DNA of 64,000 nucleotides, from assembly GCF_011947195.1 (NCBI RefSeq), contig NZ_JAATVY010000010.1, positions 62,001 through 126,000 on the forward strand, given 5' to 3'. How positions within the stretch are numbered: the first letter of the stretch is position 1; each line of letters begins with the position of its first letter. The notes below the pieces were generated by a model. The model saw only the letters and a program-made list of their open reading frames with translations, made no database searches and had not been told where the DNA came from. This DNA is from Planosporangium thailandense. Its GTDB lineage: Bacteria > Actinomycetota > Actinomycetes > Mycobacteriales > Micromonosporaceae. The position numbers and the translations under genes are program-made. Below, piece by piece: positions 28,603 through 37,875 of the stretch.

Positions 28603-28626
28603 GTTTGAAGCTCGCCGACGGGGTAA
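28603..28626 (+). promoter_or_regulatory. SigB/SigF-type promoter before the TPP-enzyme operon
   Basis: GTTT (28603-28606), 14 bases, then GGGTAA (28621-28626). This fits the actinobacterial SigB consensus GNNT-N14-16-GGGTA. The start codon follows 10 bases later, so the leader would be very short. Confidence 0.6.
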
Positions 28627-28636
28627 CCCGGGGCGC

Positions 28637-30406
28637 ATGTCTGCCATCGCATCGGAAGTGTTGATCAGCCGGCTCGCCGACTGGGGCGTGGACACGGTCT
28701 TCGGGATCCCCGGTGACGGCATCAACGGCATCATGGAGGGCCTGCGCCGCAACGCCGACCGGGTGAAGTTCGTCCTGGTCCACCACGAGGAGGCGGCCGC
28801 GTTCATGGCGACCGCGTACGCCAAGGCCACCGGCCGGATCGGGGTGTGCCTGGCCACCAGCGGCCCGGGCGGCATCCATCTGGCCAACGGCCTGTACGAC
28901 GCGAAGCTCGACCACGCGCCGGTGCTCGCGATCACCGGCATGCAGGAGACGAGCGTCCTCGGCACCGGCTACCAGCAGGAGGTCCACCTCGACCGGCTCT
29001 ACGAGGACGTATCGGTCTACGACCAGATGGTCGTCAACCCCGCCCAGCTCCCGGCGCTGGTCGACATCGCCATCCGCACCGCGTACGCCCGCCGCGGCGT
29101 GGCGCACCTGACGGTGCCCAACGACATCCAGGTCGCCGAGGCCGGCGAGCAGCCCTACCAGCTCGTCGCGCCGGCCAAGCCGCCGGCGACCGCGCCGGTC
29201 TACCTGCCGCCGCCGGTACGCCCCCGCGACTCCGACGTTCGGGTCGCCGCGGACGTGCTCAACGCCGGCGGCCGTACCGCGATCCTGGCCGGGATCGGCG
29301 CGCGCGGCGCGGGCCGGCTGGTCGAGCAGCTCGCCGTGGCCCTCGACGCCCCGATCATCAAGACGCTGTCCGGCAAGATGGTCGTCGGTGACGACTCGCC
29401 GTACACCACCGGCGGGATCGGCCTGCTCGGCACCGGGCCCAGCGAGGAGCTGGTCGAGGAGATCGACACGCTGGTCATGCTGGGTACGAACTTCCCGTAC
29501 ACCAAGCACCTGCCCGAGCCGGGCAAGGTCAAGGTCGTCCAGGTGGAGATCGAGCCGACCCGCGCCGGGCTGCGCCTGCCCACCGAGGTGCCGCTCATCG
29601 GTGACGTCGGCGCCACCCTCGAAGCCCTGTTACCGCTCGTCACGCCGCGCGCCGAACGCCCGTTGCTGGAGCGCTACCAGGCGAAGATGCGCGACTGGCG
29701 GGAGAAGATGGCCGCGCTGGAGAACCCGGAGCGCGATCCGATCGCCCCGCAGTACCTCGCCTCGCTGCTGGACCGGCTCGCCACCGACGACGCGATCCTC
29801 ACCTGCGACTCCGGCACCATCGCCACCTGGGCGGCCCGGCACTGGCACATCCGTGGCGGCCGGGAGTTCTACCTGTCGGGCAACCTCGCGACGATGGCGC
29901 CGGCGCTGCCGTACGCGATCGCCGTCCAGCACGCGTACCCCGACCGTCAGGTCATCGCCTACCCCGGTGACGGCGGGTTCGCGATGCTGATGGCCGAGTT
30001 CCACACCGCGGCCCGGTACCACCTGCCGATCAAGGTGGTGATCAACAACAACAACTCGCTGGGCCAGATCCTGTGGGAGCAGATGGTGCTCGGCTACCCC
30101 GAGCACGGGGTGCGCTTCGGCAACCCGCATCCGGACTACGCCGCGTGGGCGCGCGGCTGTGGCGGTTTCGGCGTGCACGTGACCAAGGCCGGCGACCTGG
30201 AGACGGCGCTGCGGGAGGCGTTCGCCCGCCCCGGACCGGCGCTGGTCGACGTGGCGGTGGACCCGAACGAGCCGCCGATGCCGGGCAAGGTGAAGTACGA
30301 GCAGGCCAAGCACTTCGCCGAGGCGTTCCTGCGCGGCCAGCCGCACAAGGCGTCGATCGCCACCACCCTCTTCAAAGACAAGATCGCGCAGCTGAAGGAG
30401 TCCTGA
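28637..30406 (+). CDS. Thiamine-diphosphate enzyme, pyruvate oxidase/acetolactate-synthase-like
   Basis: This 589-residue three-domain ThDP enzyme has the catalytic Glu in VHHEEAAAFMATAYAK, a central domain with AGIGARGAG, and the ThDP/Mg motif PGDGGFAMLMAE...NNNNSLG at the C-terminus. Overall it resembles pyruvate dehydrogenase (quinone)/PoxB-type proteins that decarboxylate pyruvate. The C-terminal tail (PHKASIATTLFKDKIAQL) could be a membrane-association helix, as in PoxB. ATG 28637 is preferred since the fold begins there. The next gene starts one base after its stop. With the FAD/Fe-S protein it may feed electrons to the oxidase genes downstream. The exact substrate is not proven. Confidence 0.88.
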   Translation: MSAIASEVLISRLADWGVDTVFGIPGDGINGIMEGLRRNADRVKFVLVHHEEAAAFMATAYAKATGRIGVCLATSGPGGIHLANGLYDAKLDHAPVLAITGMQETSVLGTGYQQEVHLDRLYEDVSVYDQMVVNPAQLPALVDIAIRTAYARRGVAHLTVPNDIQVAEAGEQPYQLVAPAKPPATAPVYLPPPVRPRDSDVRVAADVLNAGGRTAILAGIGARGAGRLVEQLAVALDAPIIKTLSGKMVVGDDSPYTTGGIGLLGTGPSEELVEEIDTLVMLGTNFPYTKHLPEPGKVKVVQVEIEPTRAGLRLPTEVPLIGDVGATLEALLPLVTPRAERPLLERYQAKMRDWREKMAALENPERDPIAPQYLASLLDRLATDDAILTCDSGTIATWAARHWHIRGGREFYLSGNLATMAPALPYAIAVQHAYPDRQVIAYPGDGGFAMLMAEFHTAARYHLPIKVVINNNNSLGQILWEQMVLGYPEHGVRFGNPHPDYAAWARGCGGFGVHVTKAGDLETALREAFARPGPALVDVAVDPNEPPMPGKVKYEQAKHFAEAFLRGQPHKASIATTLFKDKIAQLKES

Positions 30407-30407
30407 G

Positions 30408-33400
30408 ATGGGAGTCGTCGCGCTGCCCGTTCCGACCGCCCGACGCGTGGGCCAGGGGTCCCTCGTCGACGCCGCCGGCCTCGCCGCCGACCTGCGCAAG
30501 CGGATCCGTGGCGGGGTGCGCTTCGACGACGGGACCCGGGCGCTGTACGCCACCGACGCGTCGAACTACCGCCAGGTGCCCATCGGCGTGGTCGTGCCGC
30601 GCACCCTCGACGACGTGGTCGCCTGTGTGGAGACCTGCCGGGAGTACGGCGCCCCGGTGCTCTCCCGCGGCGGCGGCACCAGCCTCGCGGGGGAGTGCTG
30701 CAACGTCGCCGTCGTCATGGACTTCTCCAAGCACGTCAACGAGGTGGAGTCGATCGACGAGGAGGCCCGGACGGCGATCGTGCAGCCGGGGCTGGTCCTC
30801 GACGAGCTGAACCGGGTCACCCGCCCGCACGGCCGGCTGGTGTTCGGGCCGAAGCCGGCCACCCACAGCCACTGCACGATCGGCGGCATGATTGGTAACA
30901 ACTCGTGCGGGTCGACCGCGCAGTGGTCGGGCACCACCGCCGCCAACATCGAGCGGCTGGAGATTCTCACGTACGACGGGACGCGGATGTGGGTGGGCCC
31001 GACCTCGGACGACGAGTACGCCCGGATCCTGCGCGGCGGGGGACGGCGCGCCGACATCTACCGGCGGCTGCGGGAGCTGCGCGACCGGTACGCCGACGAG
31101 ATCCGCCGCCGTTTCCCGGACATCCCCCGGCGCATCTCCGGCTACAACCTGGTCGAGCTGCTCGACGAGAAGGGCTTCAACGTGGCCCGGGCGCTCGTCG
31201 GGACCGAGGCGACGTGCGTGACCGTGCTGCGCGCGGAGGTCCGGCTGCTGCCCGCGCCGGCCGCGCGGGCGCTGCTGCTGCTCGGCTTCCCCGACATCGC
31301 CTCGGCCGCCGACAAGGTGCCCGAGCTCAACAAGCACGACCCCTTCGTCCTCGAGGGCATGGACGCCAAGCTCATCCGCTACGAGAAGATGGAGGGGATG
31401 CACCCGGAGGCGCTCAAGCACTTCGTAGGGCGGGGCGCCTGGCTGATGGCCGAGTTCGGCGGTGACAGCCTGGACGAGGCGCTCGAGCGGGCCCGGGAGG
31501 TCGCCGACAAGCTCGGCCACGACGACGCGCACGTCATCACCGACGGCAAGCAGCGCGACCAGATCTGGGGCGTGCGCGAGTCCGGTCTCGGCGCGACCGC
31601 CCGCACCCCGGGCGGCGGCCCGGACACCTGGCCGGGCTGGGAGGACTCCGCCGTCGCTCCGGACCGCCTCGGCGACTATCTGCGCGACTTCAGCGATCTC
31701 CTCAACGAGTTCGGCTACGGCGCCGCCAGCCTCTACGGGCACTTCGGCCAGGGCTGCCTGCACACCTCGATCCCGTTCGACCTCGTCACCGCCGAGGGTG
31801 TACGGGACTTCCGCCGCTTCGTCGAGCGCGCCGCCCACCTGTGCGTGTCCTACGACGGGTCGCTGTCCGGCGAGCACGGCGACGGCCAGGCGCGCGGCGA
31901 ACTGCTCGACATCATGTACGGCGACGAGATCGTGCGCGCGTTCGAGGAGTTCAAGGCGATCTTCGACCCGGACAACCGGATGAACCCGGGCAAGGTCGTC
32001 CACGCCAACCCGCTCGACGGCCAGCTGCGGCTCGGTGCGAACTACGCGCCCGCCGAGCCCGCCACGTACTTCGGCTACGCCGCCGACGACGGCTCGTTCT
32101 CGCGGGCCGCGCTGCGCTGCGCCGGGGTCGGGGAGTGCCGCCGCCACCACCCCGACAACGCGGTGATGTGCCCCAGCTACCAGGTGACCGGCGACGAGGA
32201 GCACTCCACGCGCGGCCGGGCGCGGCTGCTGTTCGAGATGCTGCGCGGCGAGACGATCACCGACGGCTGGCGCAGCGAGGCGGTGGCCGACGCGCTCGAC
32301 CTGTGCCTGGCCTGCAAAGGGTGCAAGCGGGACTGCCCGATGGAGGTGGACATGGCCACCTACAAGGCAGAGTTCCTGTCCCACCACTACGCCGGCCGGC
32401 TGCGCCCGCGTGACCACTACACGCTCGGCTGGCTGCCGCTCGCGGCTGCCGTCGCCTCGTACGTGCCCGGGATGGCCGACGCGGTGACCCACGCGCCGGT
32501 GCTGGGCCGGCTGGCCAAGCGCCTGGCCGGCGTCGACCCGCTGCGGGACTTCCCCCGCTTCGCCCGCGCCCGGTTCGTGCCGTGGTTCACCGGGCGCAGG
32601 CCGGGCGGTACCGGCGAACGGGGGACGGTGCTGCTGTGGCCGGACACGTTCACCAACCGGTTCGATCCGGGCATCGCGGCGGCGGCCGTCGGGGTGCTGG
32701 AGGCCGCCGGGTTCCGCGTGGTCGTGCCCAACGCCCCGGTCTGCTGCGGCCTGACGTGGATCTCCACCGGGCAGCTCGGCATCGCCAAGCGGGTGCTGGG
32801 ACGTACCCTCGAGGTCCTCGCGCCGTACCTGCGCGACGGCGTGCCGGTCGTCGGCCTGGAGCCCAGCTGCACGGCGGTGCTCCGCTCCGACGCGCGCGAC
32901 CTCCTCGGCTACAGCGCCGACCTCGAGCGGCTGACCAAGCAGACGAGGACCCTCGCCGAGCTGCTCGTCGAACGGGCGCCCGACTTCGCGCCGACGCTGG
33001 CGGGCGGCGATGGCAGCGGCGACGCGCGGCCGAAGGCGATCGTGCAGACCCACTGCCACCAGCACGCCGTCCTGGGCTTCGACACCGAGACCGAGCTGAT
33101 GAAGCGCATCGGCCTCGACGCGGAGGTGCTCGACTCCGGCTGCTGCGGGCTCGCCGGCAACTTCGGCGTCACCCCGAACCACCGGGAGGTCTCCCTCGCC
33201 TGCGCCGAGCAGGCCCTGTTGCCGGCGGTGCGCAGCGCGGACCCGGACACCCTGGTCCTCGCCGACGGGTTCTCCTGCCGCACCCAGATCGACGACGCCC
33301 GTACCGGGCGGCACGCGGTCCACCTCGCCGAGGTGGTCAACGCCGCGCTGCGCGGGGTGGCGCCGGGCGCGTACCCGGAGCGGGACGTGGCGCTGCGACC

Positions 33401-33425
33401 GGGGGTCCGCCATGCGCGGTGCTGA
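30408..33425 (+). CDS. Large FAD-linked oxidase with Fe-S and CCG domains (YdiJ/D-2-hydroxyacid dehydrogenase type)
   Basis: This 1005-residue protein oxidises a D-2-hydroxyacid (lactate, 2-hydroxyglutarate or similar). The N-terminal VAO-type FAD domain has SRGGGTSLAGECCN and PATHSHCTIGGMIGNNSCG. The C-terminal FAD-oxidase cap contains LYGHFGQGCLH and SGEHGDGQARGELL. A ferredoxin-like region with CxxCxxCxxxCP (CLACKGCKRDCP) follows, then a glycolate-oxidase-type cysteine-rich domain (VCCGLTW, HCHQHAVLG and SGCCGLAGNFG). Length matches the YdiJ group. Electrons probably go to quinone or cytochromes. It overlaps the next gene by 14 bases. Confidence 0.9.
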   Translation: MGVVALPVPTARRVGQGSLVDAAGLAADLRKRIRGGVRFDDGTRALYATDASNYRQVPIGVVVPRTLDDVVACVETCREYGAPVLSRGGGTSLAGECCNVAVVMDFSKHVNEVESIDEEARTAIVQPGLVLDELNRVTRPHGRLVFGPKPATHSHCTIGGMIGNNSCGSTAQWSGTTAANIERLEILTYDGTRMWVGPTSDDEYARILRGGGRRADIYRRLRELRDRYADEIRRRFPDIPRRISGYNLVELLDEKGFNVARALVGTEATCVTVLRAEVRLLPAPAARALLLLGFPDIASAADKVPELNKHDPFVLEGMDAKLIRYEKMEGMHPEALKHFVGRGAWLMAEFGGDSLDEALERAREVADKLGHDDAHVITDGKQRDQIWGVRESGLGATARTPGGGPDTWPGWEDSAVAPDRLGDYLRDFSDLLNEFGYGAASLYGHFGQGCLHTSIPFDLVTAEGVRDFRRFVERAAHLCVSYDGSLSGEHGDGQARGELLDIMYGDEIVRAFEEFKAIFDPDNRMNPGKVVHANPLDGQLRLGANYAPAEPATYFGYAADDGSFSRAALRCAGVGECRRHHPDNAVMCPSYQVTGDEEHSTRGRARLLFEMLRGETITDGWRSEAVADALDLCLACKGCKRDCPMEVDMATYKAEFLSHHYAGRLRPRDHYTLGWLPLAAAVASYVPGMADAVTHAPVLGRLAKRLAGVDPLRDFPRFARARFVPWFTGRRPGGTGERGTVLLWPDTFTNRFDPGIAAAAVGVLEAAGFRVVVPNAPVCCGLTWISTGQLGIAKRVLGRTLEVLAPYLRDGVPVVGLEPSCTAVLRSDARDLLGYSADLERLTKQTRTLAELLVERAPDFAPTLAGGDGSGDARPKAIVQTHCHQHAVLGFDTETELMKRIGLDAEVLDSGCCGLAGNFGVTPNHREVSLACAEQALLPAVRSADPDTLVLADGFSCRTQIDDARTGRHAVHLAEVVNAALRGVAPGAYPERDVALRPGVRHARC

Positions 33426-34521
33426 CGCGCCCGTCAAGTCGGTCACCGCGGCGGCCTACCGGATCCCCACGGACCAGCCGGAGGCCGACGGCACGGCGCG
33501 CTGGGATTCCACGACCATGGTGCTCGTACGGGCGGAGGCCGACGGGCACACGGGCACCGGCTGGACGTACGGCGCCGCGGCCGGCGCCGGGCTGGTCGGC
33601 GAGGTGCTCGCCGACGTGGTCACGGGCCGGTGCGCGCTCGACGTCCCGGGCTGTTACGACGCCATGGTCCGCCGGGCGCGCAACATCGGCCGCCCAGGTG
33701 TGGCCGCGACGGCCATCTCCGCGGTCGACGCGGCGCTGTGGGATCTGAAAGCCCGGCTGTTCGGGGTACGGCTGGCCCGGCTGCTCGGCGTCGTCCACGA
33801 CGCGGTCCCGGTCTACGGCAGCGGCGGGTTCACCACGTACGACTCGGCCCGGCTGGCCGAACAGCTCGGGCACTGGGTGCACGAGCTGGGCATCCCGCGC
33901 GTCAAGATCAAGATCGGTGAGTCGTGGGGCGGCGAGGTCGACCGGGACCTCGCCCGGATGCGTCAGGCCCGCGAGGTCATCGGCCCGGACGCCGACCTGT
34001 ACGTGGACGCCAACGGCGGGTACACCCGCAAGCAGGCGATCCGGGTCGCCCACGCCGCGGCCGACGCCGCCCCGGCCTGGTTCGAGGAGCCCGTCTCCAG
34101 CGACGATCTCGACGGGCTGCGGGAGGTCCGCGACGCCGTCGACGCCGACGTCGCGGCGGGGGAGTACGGCTATGACCTGACCTACTTCCGCCGGATGGCT
34201 GCTGCCGGCGCGGTCGACTGCCTCCAGGCGGATGCCACCCGCTGCGGCGGGATCACCGAGTGGCAGCGGGTGGCCGCGGTCGCGGCGGCCCACGGCCTGC
34301 AGATCTCGGGACACTGCGCGCCGTTGCTGCACCTGGACGTGGCCGCGACGACGGCGAACCTGCGTCACCTGGAGTGGTTCCACGACCATGTCCGCATAGA
34401 GTCGATGCTCTTCGACGGGGCGCCGGTGCCGACCGGGGGCGCGCTGCGGCCGGACCTGTCGGTGCCGGGCAACGGCCTCACGTTCCGGCAGGCCGACGCC
34501 GAGCCCTACCGCGTCGCCTGA
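33412..34521 (+). CDS. Enolase-superfamily (mandelate-racemase-like) enzyme
   Basis: This 369-residue protein has the bidomain enolase-superfamily fold. The KxK acid/base motif is K165-I-K167, and the metal ligands are D199 (VDANGGY), E225 (FEEPVSS) and E251 (AGEYG). A His in SGHCAP at about residue 302 completes a mandelate-racemase-like active site. It abstracts the alpha proton of a carboxylate, as a racemase or sugar-acid dehydratase. Being the third gene of the operon, it may convert an acid into the substrate of the FAD enzyme; this is inference. It ends at a strong hairpin. Confidence 0.9.
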   Translation: MRGADAPVKSVTAAAYRIPTDQPEADGTARWDSTTMVLVRAEADGHTGTGWTYGAAAGAGLVGEVLADVVTGRCALDVPGCYDAMVRRARNIGRPGVAATAISAVDAALWDLKARLFGVRLARLLGVVHDAVPVYGSGGFTTYDSARLAEQLGHWVHELGIPRVKIKIGESWGGEVDRDLARMRQAREVIGPDADLYVDANGGYTRKQAIRVAHAAADAAPAWFEEPVSSDDLDGLREVRDAVDADVAAGEYGYDLTYFRRMAAAGAVDCLQADATRCGGITEWQRVAAVAAAHGLQISGHCAPLLHLDVAATTANLRHLEWFHDHVRIESMLFDGAPVPTGGALRPDLSVPGNGLTFRQADAEPYRVA

Positions 34522-34530
34522 CGCCCCCTC

Positions 34531-34584
34531 GCCGATCTTGGACACGTAGCGGGGTCACAGGCCCGCCACGTGTCCAAGATCGGC
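34531..34584. terminator. Perfect 17-bp stem hairpin overlapping the end of marR
   Basis: GCCGATCTTGGACACGT (34531-34547) is the exact inverted complement of 34568-34584, with a 20-base loop that itself has AGCGGG/CCCGCC complementarity. It serves as terminator between convergent genes. The right arm lies inside the MarR coding sequence and encodes its last residues (SADLGHV). Confidence 0.75.
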
Positions 34585-35091
34585 GGAGTCGTCGCCGCGG
34601 TCCTGCCAGCCCAGCCACCACTCGTCCTCGGGCAGTTCGCCGGCGGCGAGGGCGAACGACCGCAGGCCCTGCACCAGTACGGCGTTGCCCTGGGCCGGCA
34701 TGGCCGCCACGATCCGGCTCAGGTCCTCGCGGCGCCGCCGGGTGACCTCCTCGACCAGCGCGCGGCCGGCCGGAGTCAGGGCCAGGCGTACCACCCGGCG
34801 GTCACCGGTGGCACGGGTGCGCCGGATGAGCCCCTTGCGGACCAGGCGGTCGCACATCCGGGTACCGGTGGACGGGTTGACCCGAAGTTCGGAGGCGACG
34901 TCGGCGGCCCGCTGCGGACCCCGCTCGGCCAGCACGACCAGCGTCCGGAACTGCGGGAGCGTCACCTCGACGTCGAGCCCGGCCAGGGAACGCGCCGCGA
35001 GGGCGACGATCGCGCGGCTGGCCGTCAGCAGCGCCTCCACCACCTCGGAAGCGGCCGGCGCCGCCGCGCTGTCCACCGATCTGCTCTGCAT
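34555..35091 (-). CDS. MarR-family regulator (paralogue 1)
   Basis: This 178-residue winged-helix regulator has a VTLPQFRTLVVLAERGPQ helix, recognition segment NPSTGTRMCDRLVRKGLIRR, wing DRRVVRLALTPAGR, and a C-terminal tail with a WWLGW motif. It is the same length as, and clearly paralogous to, 41789-42325. A perfect palindrome ATTGCGCAAT overlaps its start codon, which suggests autorepression. The related site at 28513 suggests that it also controls the TPP-enzyme operon that ends next to it. The ligand is unknown. The last codons lie in the hairpin described at 34531-34584. Confidence 0.92.
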   Translation of the reverse strand: MQSRSVDSAAAPAASEVVEALLTASRAIVALAARSLAGLDVEVTLPQFRTLVVLAERGPQRAADVASELRVNPSTGTRMCDRLVRKGLIRRTRATGDRRVVRLALTPAGRALVEEVTRRRREDLSRIVAAMPAQGNAVLVQGLRSFALAAGELPEDEWWLGWQDRGDDSADLGHVAGL

Positions 35092-35099
35092 TGCGCAAT
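35090..35099. promoter_or_regulatory. Perfect palindrome at the marR start (putative operator)
   Basis: ATTGCGCAAT is a perfect 10-bp palindrome overlapping the ATG of the MarR gene. It is followed by a further ATTGCA half-site at 35100-35105. Its position fits autorepression. Confidence 0.45.
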
Positions 35100-35131
35100 T
35101 ATTGCAGCGGCTACGAGATCGCGCCCGCCGA

Positions 35132-35686
35132 TCAGGTCGTCGAGGGCCCGACCCGACCCCGCAGCGCCCGCCACAACGGCAGACCGAACCGGCGGCCCCG
35201 CCGGACCTGCCGGGCGGCGGCGACCACCTCGTCGGCGACGAGGAACGGCACGATGCCCGAGATCACCGCCGACACCAGGCAGAGGGTACAGAAGGCGTGC
35301 ACCACCAGCGCCTGGACGGCCAGCAGCGCGACCGCCGTGGCCGCCATGGCCGCCGCGACCACCCCGAGCAGCAGCACCAGCCAGGGCGCGTCACGCCAGC
35401 GGCGGCTGCTTCCGGACAGCTCCAGGACGACCTCGGCGAGGTAGGCGGCGGCGCCCAGGGCGGCGTCGTGCACCGGCAGCGCCCGCGACAGCGCGGAGGT
35501 CAGGACCTGCCGGCTGCCGTCGCCGAAGAGCGGGTCCCAGACGACATCGATCAGGTGGTACTGGTACATGGCCAGATACGTCGAGACGATCGCGCCGCTC
35601 ACCCCGAGCAGTACCACCGGCGCGCGCCTGGTCCACGCCGAGGGGCCGTGGACGGTCCGCCACCACCACAGCCGCAGGTCCGTCAC
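35132..35686 (-). CDS. Vitamin K epoxide reductase (VKOR) family membrane protein
   Basis: This 184-residue protein has four to five membrane segments. The fourth carries the VKOR redox motif CxxC (HAFCTLCLVSAVISG). An upstream loop reads VWDPLFGDGSRQVL, as in a common actinobacterial subgroup, and lacks the loop cysteines of the canonical enzyme. It would oxidise or reduce thiols using quinone. GTG 35686 is chosen because GGGAGAGGAGG lies 6 bases upstream. It is divergent from ctaF-qcrB-ctaD and has its own SigB-like promoter, so it may assist cytochrome assembly or redox balance. Confidence 0.85.
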   Translation of the reverse strand: MTDLRLWWWRTVHGPSAWTRRAPVVLLGVSGAIVSTYLAMYQYHLIDVVWDPLFGDGSRQVLTSALSRALPVHDAALGAAAYLAEVVLELSGSSRRWRDAPWLVLLLGVVAAAMAATAVALLAVQALVVHAFCTLCLVSAVISGIVPFLVADEVVAAARQVRRGRRFGLPLWRALRGRVGPSTT

Positions 35687-35726
35687 CGGCGTCCTCCTCT
35701 CCCATGTGGACCACCAGACATTGGCG

Positions 35727-35751
35727 TTTCCCGCTGGTGCGAGGGGTAAAC
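35727..35751 (-). promoter_or_regulatory. SigB/SigF-type promoter for the VKOR gene
   Basis: On the minus strand, GTTT (35751-35748), 15 bases, then GGGAAA (35732-35727). It is back to back with the promoter at 35763-35787. Confidence 0.5.
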
Positions 35752-35762
35752 CACAGGTCGAC

Positions 35763-35787
35763 GTTTGAATGCGTCGCTGCGGGGTTA
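35763..35787 (+). promoter_or_regulatory. SigB/SigF-type promoter for ctaF-qcrB-ctaD
   Basis: GTTT (35763-35766), 15 bases, GGGTTA (35782-35787). The flanking ACGTTTGAA and TAACC match the promoter at 28603-28626. Confidence 0.55.
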
Positions 35788-35825
35788 ACCGGTGGCTACG
35801 TTGATCGACCCGGGTGGGAGGAAGG

Positions 35826-36245
35826 GTGCGTACCGAGGCGAAGGTCTTCGGCGTCATCGCCGCGTTCCTGGCGGTCGTCGCCGCCGGGTACGGGTGGTGG
35901 ACCTGGTACACCTCCGGCCGGGTGGAGGCGGGCGGCACCACCACCCTGGGGCTGTCGGCCGCGCTGTGCGCGATGTGCGGGCTGTACTTCGCGTTCGTGT
36001 CCCGCCGCATCCCGCTGCGTCCGGAGGACCGCGGTGACGCCGACGTCGTCGAGGGCGCGGGCCGGCTGGGCTTCTTCGCGCCCGCCAGCTACTGGCCGTT
36101 CGGCATCGGCGTCGCGGCCGGCGCGGGAGCCCTCGGCATCGCGTACGGCCAGTGGTGGCTGCTGGTGGTCGGGCTGGTCGCGCTCCTGGGCGCGGCGGCC
36201 GGGCTGGTCTTCGAGTACTACGCCGGTGCGCCGCGTGCGAACTGA
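35826..36245 (+). CDS. ctaF: Cytochrome c oxidase subunit IV (CtaF-like)
   Basis: This 139-residue membrane protein has two N-terminal helices and two C-terminal helices around a charged loop (SRRIPLRPEDRGDADVVEGAGRLGFFAPASYWPF). The loop with FFAPASYWP is the hallmark of actinobacterial oxidase subunit IV, which belongs to the aa3 oxidase of the bcc-aa3 supercomplex. GTG 35826 has GGGAGGAAGG just upstream. It is followed by qcrB after 25 bases. Confidence 0.9.
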   Translation: MRTEAKVFGVIAAFLAVVAAGYGWWTWYTSGRVEAGGTTTLGLSAALCAMCGLYFAFVSRRIPLRPEDRGDADVVEGAGRLGFFAPASYWPFGIGVAAGAGALGIAYGQWWLLVVGLVALLGAAAGLVFEYYAGAPRAN

Positions 36246-36270
36246 GCACGGCGCGTCGATGGGAGGTGGC

Positions 36271-37875
36271 ATGGCGGGTGACCGCACCGGGCTCCTGCCG
36301 CGGGCGGGGGCCGCCCTCGACGGCCGGCTCCACGCCGCCGGGCTGGTCCGCCGGACGATGAACAAGGTCTTCCCGGACCACTGGTCGTTCATGCTCGGCG
36401 AGATCGCCCTGTACTCGTTCGTCATGCTGCTGCTGACCGGGACGTTCCTGACGCTGTACTTCGATCCGTCCGACACCGCGGTGCGTTACCACGGCCCCTA
36501 CGTGCCGCTGCGGGACCTGCCGATGTCGGCGGCGTACGCGTCGACCCTGCGCATCTCCTTCGAGGTGCGCGGCGGCCTGCTGATCCGGCAGATGCACCAC
36601 TGGGCGGCGGACCTGTTCCTGGCCGCGATCGTCGTCCACATGCTACGGATCTTCCTGACCGGCGCGTTCCGTAGGCCGCGCGAGCTCAACTGGGTGATCG
36701 GCCTGCTGCTGTTCTGGCTCGGCTTCGTGGAGGGCTTCTGCGGCTACTCCCTGCCCGACGACGGCCTGTCCGGCACCGGCCTGCGCATCGCGGAGGCGAT
36801 CCTGCTGTCCATCCCGGTGGTCGGCAGTTGGCTCGCCACCACGCTGTTCGGCGGCGAGTTCCCCGGCCACCTCGTCCTCGGCCGGCTCTACATCGCGCAC
36901 GTGCTGCTCATTCCGGGGCTGCTGGCCGCGCTGGTCGCCGCACACCTCGCCCTGATCGTGAAGCAGAAGCACACCCAGTGGCCCCGGCCGGGCCACACCG
37001 AGCGCAACGTGGTCGGCGAGCGCATGGTGCCCGGCTTCGCCGCCCGCTCGACCGGCCTGGCGCTGTCGGTGTTCGGCCTGATCGCGCTGCTCGGCGGGGT
37101 CTTCCAGATCAACCCGATCTGGGCCTTCGGCCCGTACGAGGCGGCCGTCGTGTCAGCGGGCAGCCAGCCCGACTGGTACGTCATGTTCCTCGACGGGGGC
37201 CTGCGGCTGTTCCCGCCGTGGGAGATCCGCACCGCCCACCACACCGTACCCGCGCCGTTCTGGCCCGGCGTGGTCCTGCCGGGCGTGCTCACCCTGCTGG
37301 CGTTGGCGTACCCGTTCGTGTCGGAGTGGCGCCAGCACGACCGGGCCCACCACAACCTGTTGCAGCGACCCCGGGACGTGCCCGACCGCACCGCCCTGGC
37401 GGCGATGGCCGTCACGTTCTACCTGGTGCTGACCGTCTCGGCGGCCAACGACATCATCGCCGAGACGTTCCACATCAGCCTCAACGCGATGGTCTGGGCC
37501 GGCCGGATCGGGCTGCTGCTGGCGCCGCCGCTGGCGTACTACCTGACCCGCCGGCTGTGCCTGTCGCTGCAGCAGCACGACCGCGAGGTGCTCGGGCACG
37601 GCATCGAGACCGGGGAGCTGGTACGCGGCCCCGACGGCGGCTACCAGGAGATCCACCAGCCGCTCGGCAGCCGCGACGGGCGGCCGCTGCCGTACGCCGG
37701 CTGGGCGGTACCCAAGCGCCCGAAGCGCATCGGGCTGCTGGCGCCGGCGGTCAAGGGCTTCTTCGTACCCGTCGAGACGCCGCGAACGCCGCTGCCCGGG
37801 CAGCGGACGGCGGCCGACCGCCGCCCGACCGCCGTGACGGCCGCGAGGCCGGGGGAGGAGCACGATGAGCAGTGA
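36271..37875 (+). CDS. qcrB: Cytochrome b subunit (QcrB-like) of menaquinol-cytochrome c reductase
   Basis: This 534-residue membrane protein binds two b hemes and oxidises menaquinol. Heme-ligand histidines appear in [33 protein letters not shown] and AAHLALI. The Qo motif is PDWY ([17 protein letters not shown]), usual in actinobacteria. ATG 36271 with GGGAGGTGG upstream is chosen. The reductase partners qcrA (Rieske) and qcrC are not in this cluster, so it must use subunits encoded elsewhere or work differently. It overlaps ctaD by 11 bases. Confidence 0.93.
   Translation: MAGDRTGLLPRAGAALDGRLHAAGLVRRTMNKVFPDHWSFMLGEIALYSFVMLLLTGTFLTLYFDPSDTAVRYHGPYVPLRDLPMSAAYASTLRISFEVRGGLLIRQMHHWAADLFLAAIVVHMLRIFLTGAFRRPRELNWVIGLLLFWLGFVEGFCGYSLPDDGLSGTGLRIAEAILLSIPVVGSWLATTLFGGEFPGHLVLGRLYIAHVLLIPGLLAALVAAHLALIVKQKHTQWPRPGHTERNVVGERMVPGFAARSTGLALSVFGLIALLGGVFQINPIWAFGPYEAAVVSAGSQPDWYVMFLDGGLRLFPPWEIRTAHHTVPAPFWPGVVLPGVLTLLALAYPFVSEWRQHDRAHHNLLQRPRDVPDRTALAAMAVTFYLVLTVSAANDIIAETFHISLNAMVWAGRIGLLLAPPLAYYLTRRLCLSLQQHDREVLGHGIETGELVRGPDGGYQEIHQPLGSRDGRPLPYAGWAVPKRPKRIGLLAPAVKGFFVPVETPRTPLPGQRTAADRRPTAVTAARPGEEHDEQ

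Noticed and set aside
28355-28636. Possible small gene in the 282-base gap before the TPP enzyme
   Set aside because: Frames here are continuations of the ClC antisense strand. Apart from the ATTGC site and the SigB-like promoter, nothing coding is supported.
30372-33446. 1024-codon minus-strand frame opposite the FAD/Fe-S gene
   Set aside because: It is an antisense shadow with no domain, and the plus strand shows complete flavin and cluster motifs.
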